Shown piece after piece: positions 6,410 through 8,105 of a DNA stretch of 8,105 nt; position 1 is the first letter of the stretch, and the number at the start of each line of letters is the position of its first letter. The position numbers and the translations under genes were made by a program. The stretch spans positions 1-8,105 of the forward strand of contig JAEXAW010000048.1 in the NCBI GenBank assembly GCA_023458055.1, read 5' to 3'. The notes under the pieces are model-generated. The model was given only the letters and a program-made list of their open reading frames with translations. It was not told the origin of the DNA and did no database searches. The DNA is from Pseudomonadota bacterium. GTDB lineage: Bacteria > Pseudomonadota > Alphaproteobacteria > Sphingomonadales > Sphingomonadaceae.

Positions 6410-7663
6410 ATGGGGTCGAGTAACTGGTCGAAAAGTGTTGAGGCCGAAGGTCAGATTGCATCCCCGCACACCCTGGAAGAGCTCGCCGATATTGTTGCCA
6501 ACGCTGGTCAGGTGCGCCCGGTCGGCGCGGGCCACAGCTTTATGCCCTTATGCGAGACCGGAGGCTGCATTCTTGATCTCAGCCAATTGGACGGGAAGCT
6601 ACGCATCGAGGAAGGGCGTGCGCGCGCCTGGGTTCCGGCGGGGTGGTCGATTGCGCGGCTGACCGAAGCCTTGTGGCGCGAAAATCTGTCGCTGGCTAAT
6701 CAGGGCGATATCAATGCGCAATCCTTGGCGGGCGCGACGGCCACCGGAACGCATGGCACCGGCATGGGGCTGGGGTCGCTGTCTACCTTCGTGCGCGGGG
6801 CTAAGCTGGTGCTGGCAGATGGCAGCCAGGTCTATTGCAGCGAGAGTAACAATCCTGAACTCTTCGAGGCCGCGCGGCTTTCATTGGGGCTGCTCGGCGT
6901 TGTCACCGACCTGCTCATTGATGTGGTGCCCGCCTATGGACTGGTTGAAACCCTTGTCGTCGAACCAGCGGATAAGTTGCTGCGCGACTTCGATGCTATG
7001 GTGGACGGGCGGCGCCATGGTGAGTTTTTCATTTTTCCTCACGCCGACACCGGATTTTTCAAAAGCTTGAAGCAAATTGCACCGCCGAGCGATGACGGCG
7101 CCAGTTCGGATTTCGGGGAAGCGGCCTTCGCGGCGGCGGTTAAACTTGGCGCAAAATGGCACGCGTTGGTTCCGGTGTCGCAAAAATTGATGATGCGGCT
7201 GTCAAAGCCGTCATCGCGCACCGGTCCAGCTTTCCGCATTTTTCCATCGGAACGCAGCATTCGCTTTGAAGAGATGGAATATCATTTTCCCCTCGGCGCG
7301 GGGATGAAGGCGCTCGAAGAAGTGCGGCGACGGATCATAAATGGGCGATGGCCGGTAACCTTTCCCTTCGAATATCGGCGTGTCCAAGGGGACGATATCT
7401 GGCTTAGCCCGTTTCATGCGCCGATCAACGAATCGGTCGCGTTTCACCAATATGCCGGTATGCCGTGGCGCGACCTTTTCAAAGAAGTGGAAGCGATTTT
7501 CCGCGATCATGGCGGTCGCCCGCACTGGGCCAAAAGGCACACGCTAACCCGCAGCGATGTCGATGCGCTTTATCCCCGGGCCGACGATTTTCGGGCGCGA
7601 AGGCGGAGCGTTGATCCGACCGGCAAGTTTTTAAATGCCCATCTCGCCGAGTTGTTCGAATAA
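6410..7663 (+). CDS. FAD-dependent oxidase of the aldonolactone-oxidase (ALO / gulonolactone oxidase-like) VAO family
   Basis: This 417-aa protein combines an N-terminal VAO-type FAD-binding domain with the C-terminal ALO domain. RPVGAGHSF (36-44) places H42 where gulonolactone and alditol oxidases carry the covalent flavin histidine. SLAGATATGTHGTG (105-118) is the pyrophosphate-binding segment. Near the C-terminus, PHWAKRHTLT and DPTGKFLNAHLAELF are characteristic of the ALO domain. Members oxidise a CH-OH group of lactones or alditols, usually with O2. The physiological substrate here may be a different carbinol. The start ATG 6410 lies 13 bp after the amidase stop and has an AAGGGGG ribosome site. 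The frame is open back to 6278 inside the amidase gene, but that part is not coding. No Tat or Sec signal is seen, so it is cytoplasmic. It is the last recognisable gene of the operon. Confidence 0.9.
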   Translation: MGSSNWSKSVEAEGQIASPHTLEELADIVANAGQVRPVGAGHSFMPLCETGGCILDLSQLDGKLRIEEGRARAWVPAGWSIARLTEALWRENLSLANQGDINAQSLAGATATGTHGTGMGLGSLSTFVRGAKLVLADGSQVYCSESNNPELFEAARLSLGLLGVVTDLLIDVVPAYGLVETLVVEPADKLLRDFDAMVDGRRHGEFFIFPHADTGFFKSLKQIAPPSDDGASSDFGEAAFAAAVKLGAKWHALVPVSQKLMMRLSKPSSRTGPAFRIFPSERSIRFEEMEYHFPLGAGMKALEEVRRRIINGRWPVTFPFEYRRVQGDDIWLSPFHAPINESVAFHQYAGMPWRDLFKEVEAIFRDHGGRPHWAKRHTLTRSDVDALYPRADDFRARRRSVDPTGKFLNAHLAELFE

Positions 7664-7920
7664 TTACGCGAAATGCCACTGACCGGCGATGCCTTTCACT
7701 CCGGTTCAATGTCCGAATGGGCCACACATCGACTTTATGACACCTGTTCGGTAGCCCATGCGGGAACTCGTTTCGCGCCTTATCAGCGCGGAATGAGATC
7801 GGCATCGCGGTGAATCGCTACCGCCCGGAGACGAGCGGAATAAAGTCGCTTCGATGAGTTTGTCATATTTTCCGTGTAAAGCCCTGATAGCTGGAACCTA
7901 AAAGGAACCAACTTTCATAA

Positions 7921-7940
7921 CGGCGATCAAAATATCGCCG
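7921..7940. repeat. Inverted repeat CGGCGAT-CAAAAT-ATCGCCG nested in ACCAAC/GTTGGT arms
   Basis: A perfect 7-bp stem with a 6-nt loop spans 7921-7940. Further out, ACCAAC (7907-7912) can pair with GTTGGT (about 7967-7972), giving a possible two-tier structure. There is no T-run on either strand directly after the stem, so it is a poor terminator. It could be a protein-binding palindrome or part of a small structured RNA. The function is unknown. Confidence 0.45.
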
Positions 7941-8078
7941 AGAAAAAGGTAAATTTTAAAGAAGTTGTTGGTGGACGCACTAGCACTACTTTGGCAGATT
8001 TCTACGGATCATTCGTCGCCATCGTCTACGGCAATGCGGGCATGTTGGCGGCGGAGGCTGACTGAGTTGGGTCAGGAT

Positions 8079-8098
8079 TGCCTGCCTGATGGCAGGCA
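8079..8098. repeat. Perfect 8-bp inverted repeat TGCCTGCC-TGAT-GGCAGGCA near the right edge
   Basis: The stem TGCCTGCC pairs with GGCAGGCA across a 4-nt TGAT loop, making a stable GC-rich hairpin. It looks like the stem of a rho-independent terminator or a REP-type element. No T-tract follows within the last 7 bases of the window, and none is seen on the other strand. What lies beyond the edge decides its role. Confidence 0.5.
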
Positions 8099-8105
8099 GG
8101 GTCGG

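Larger units (their letters stand above)
7664..8105. other. 442-bp region downstream of the operon with no convincing gene
   Basis: I see no recognisable protein here. A 46-codon frame (7673-7813, ATG start 9 nt after the oxidase stop) has no ribosome site and resembles no family. A frame without a good start runs from 7880 to a stop near 8061. On the complementary strand a frame entering from the right edge reads QPPPPTCPHCRRRWRR and stops near 7990. It could be the tail of an unseen gene, but I cannot identify it. Base composition changes to AT-rich at about 7850-8000. No strong rho-independent terminator follows the operon. The weak ACCGG/CCGGT pairing around 7690-7715 lacks a T-run. Confidence 0.5.

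Noticed and set aside
2291..7663. A lanthipeptide (lantibiotic) biosynthetic cluster
   Set aside because: Only the cyclase-like gene is present. There is no LanB, LanM or kinase-lyase dehydratase, no Cys-rich precursor peptide, no protease and no ABC exporter in the window.
7673..7813. 46-codon frame right after the oxidase gene as a fifth operon gene or precursor peptide
   Set aside because: No ribosome-binding site, no recognisable family, only one Cys, and composition like random frame. Not called as a gene.
8079..8105. Rho-independent terminator at the right edge
   Set aside because: The stem is good, but no T-tract is visible on either side within the window. Kept only as an inverted repeat.
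8000..8105. Leftward gene tail with a CPHC motif entering from the right edge
   Set aside because: Fewer than 40 codons are visible, with low-complexity Pro and Arg content and no family match I can support. Noted in the intergenic entry only.

Overview
The window looks like an accessory or catabolic region of an alphaproteobacterium. A sphingomonad (Sphingobium, Novosphingobium or Sphingopyxis type) is the most likely host. This is an inference from moderately GC-rich coding sequence, short intergenic gaps, the IS5-type transposase tail at the left edge and the gene content. No rRNA, tRNA or housekeeping gene is present to fix the taxonomy.

Layout. (1) Positions 1-127 hold the last 41 codons of an IS5-family transposase and the right end of that insertion sequence. 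The element interrupts the 3' end of a leftward short-chain dehydrogenase/reductase (SDR) gene, whose start is at 647. (2) A divergent intergenic region (648-808) separates the SDR from a rightward 405-aa regulator that carries two complete TetR-type units in one polypeptide. (3) After an AT-rich gap (2027-2290) comes a compact rightward four-gene operon. It encodes a LanC-like (lanthionine-cyclase fold) protein, a flavin-containing monooxygenase that overlaps it by ATGA, an amidase-signature hydrolase 33 bp later, and a VAO-type FAD oxidase of the aldonolactone-oxidase family 13 bp after that. (4) From 7664 to the end (442 bp) there is no convincing gene, only two short hairpins and some small open frames.

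How it may work together. The double TetR protein probably controls the divergent SDR and/or the downstream operon. The 11-mer TAAACATAGTC occurs both in the divergent region and upstream of the LanC-like gene, which makes it a candidate operator element. The operon combines a flavin monooxygenase, an amide hydrolase, a carbinol/lactone-type flavin oxidase and (via the damaged SDR) an alcohol/ketone oxidoreductase. This looks like a pathway for a small amide-containing molecule. The unexpected member is the LanC-like protein. It keeps the six glycine-rich barrel motifs, and its zinc site reads Cys/Cys-Cys instead of the usual Cys/Cys-His. No lanthipeptide dehydratase, precursor peptide or exporter is visible. 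A LanC-fold enzyme in a small-molecule redox/hydrolase operon, perhaps handling thiol addition to an electrophilic intermediate, is the best candidate here for an undescribed system. The substrate cannot be read from the sequence.
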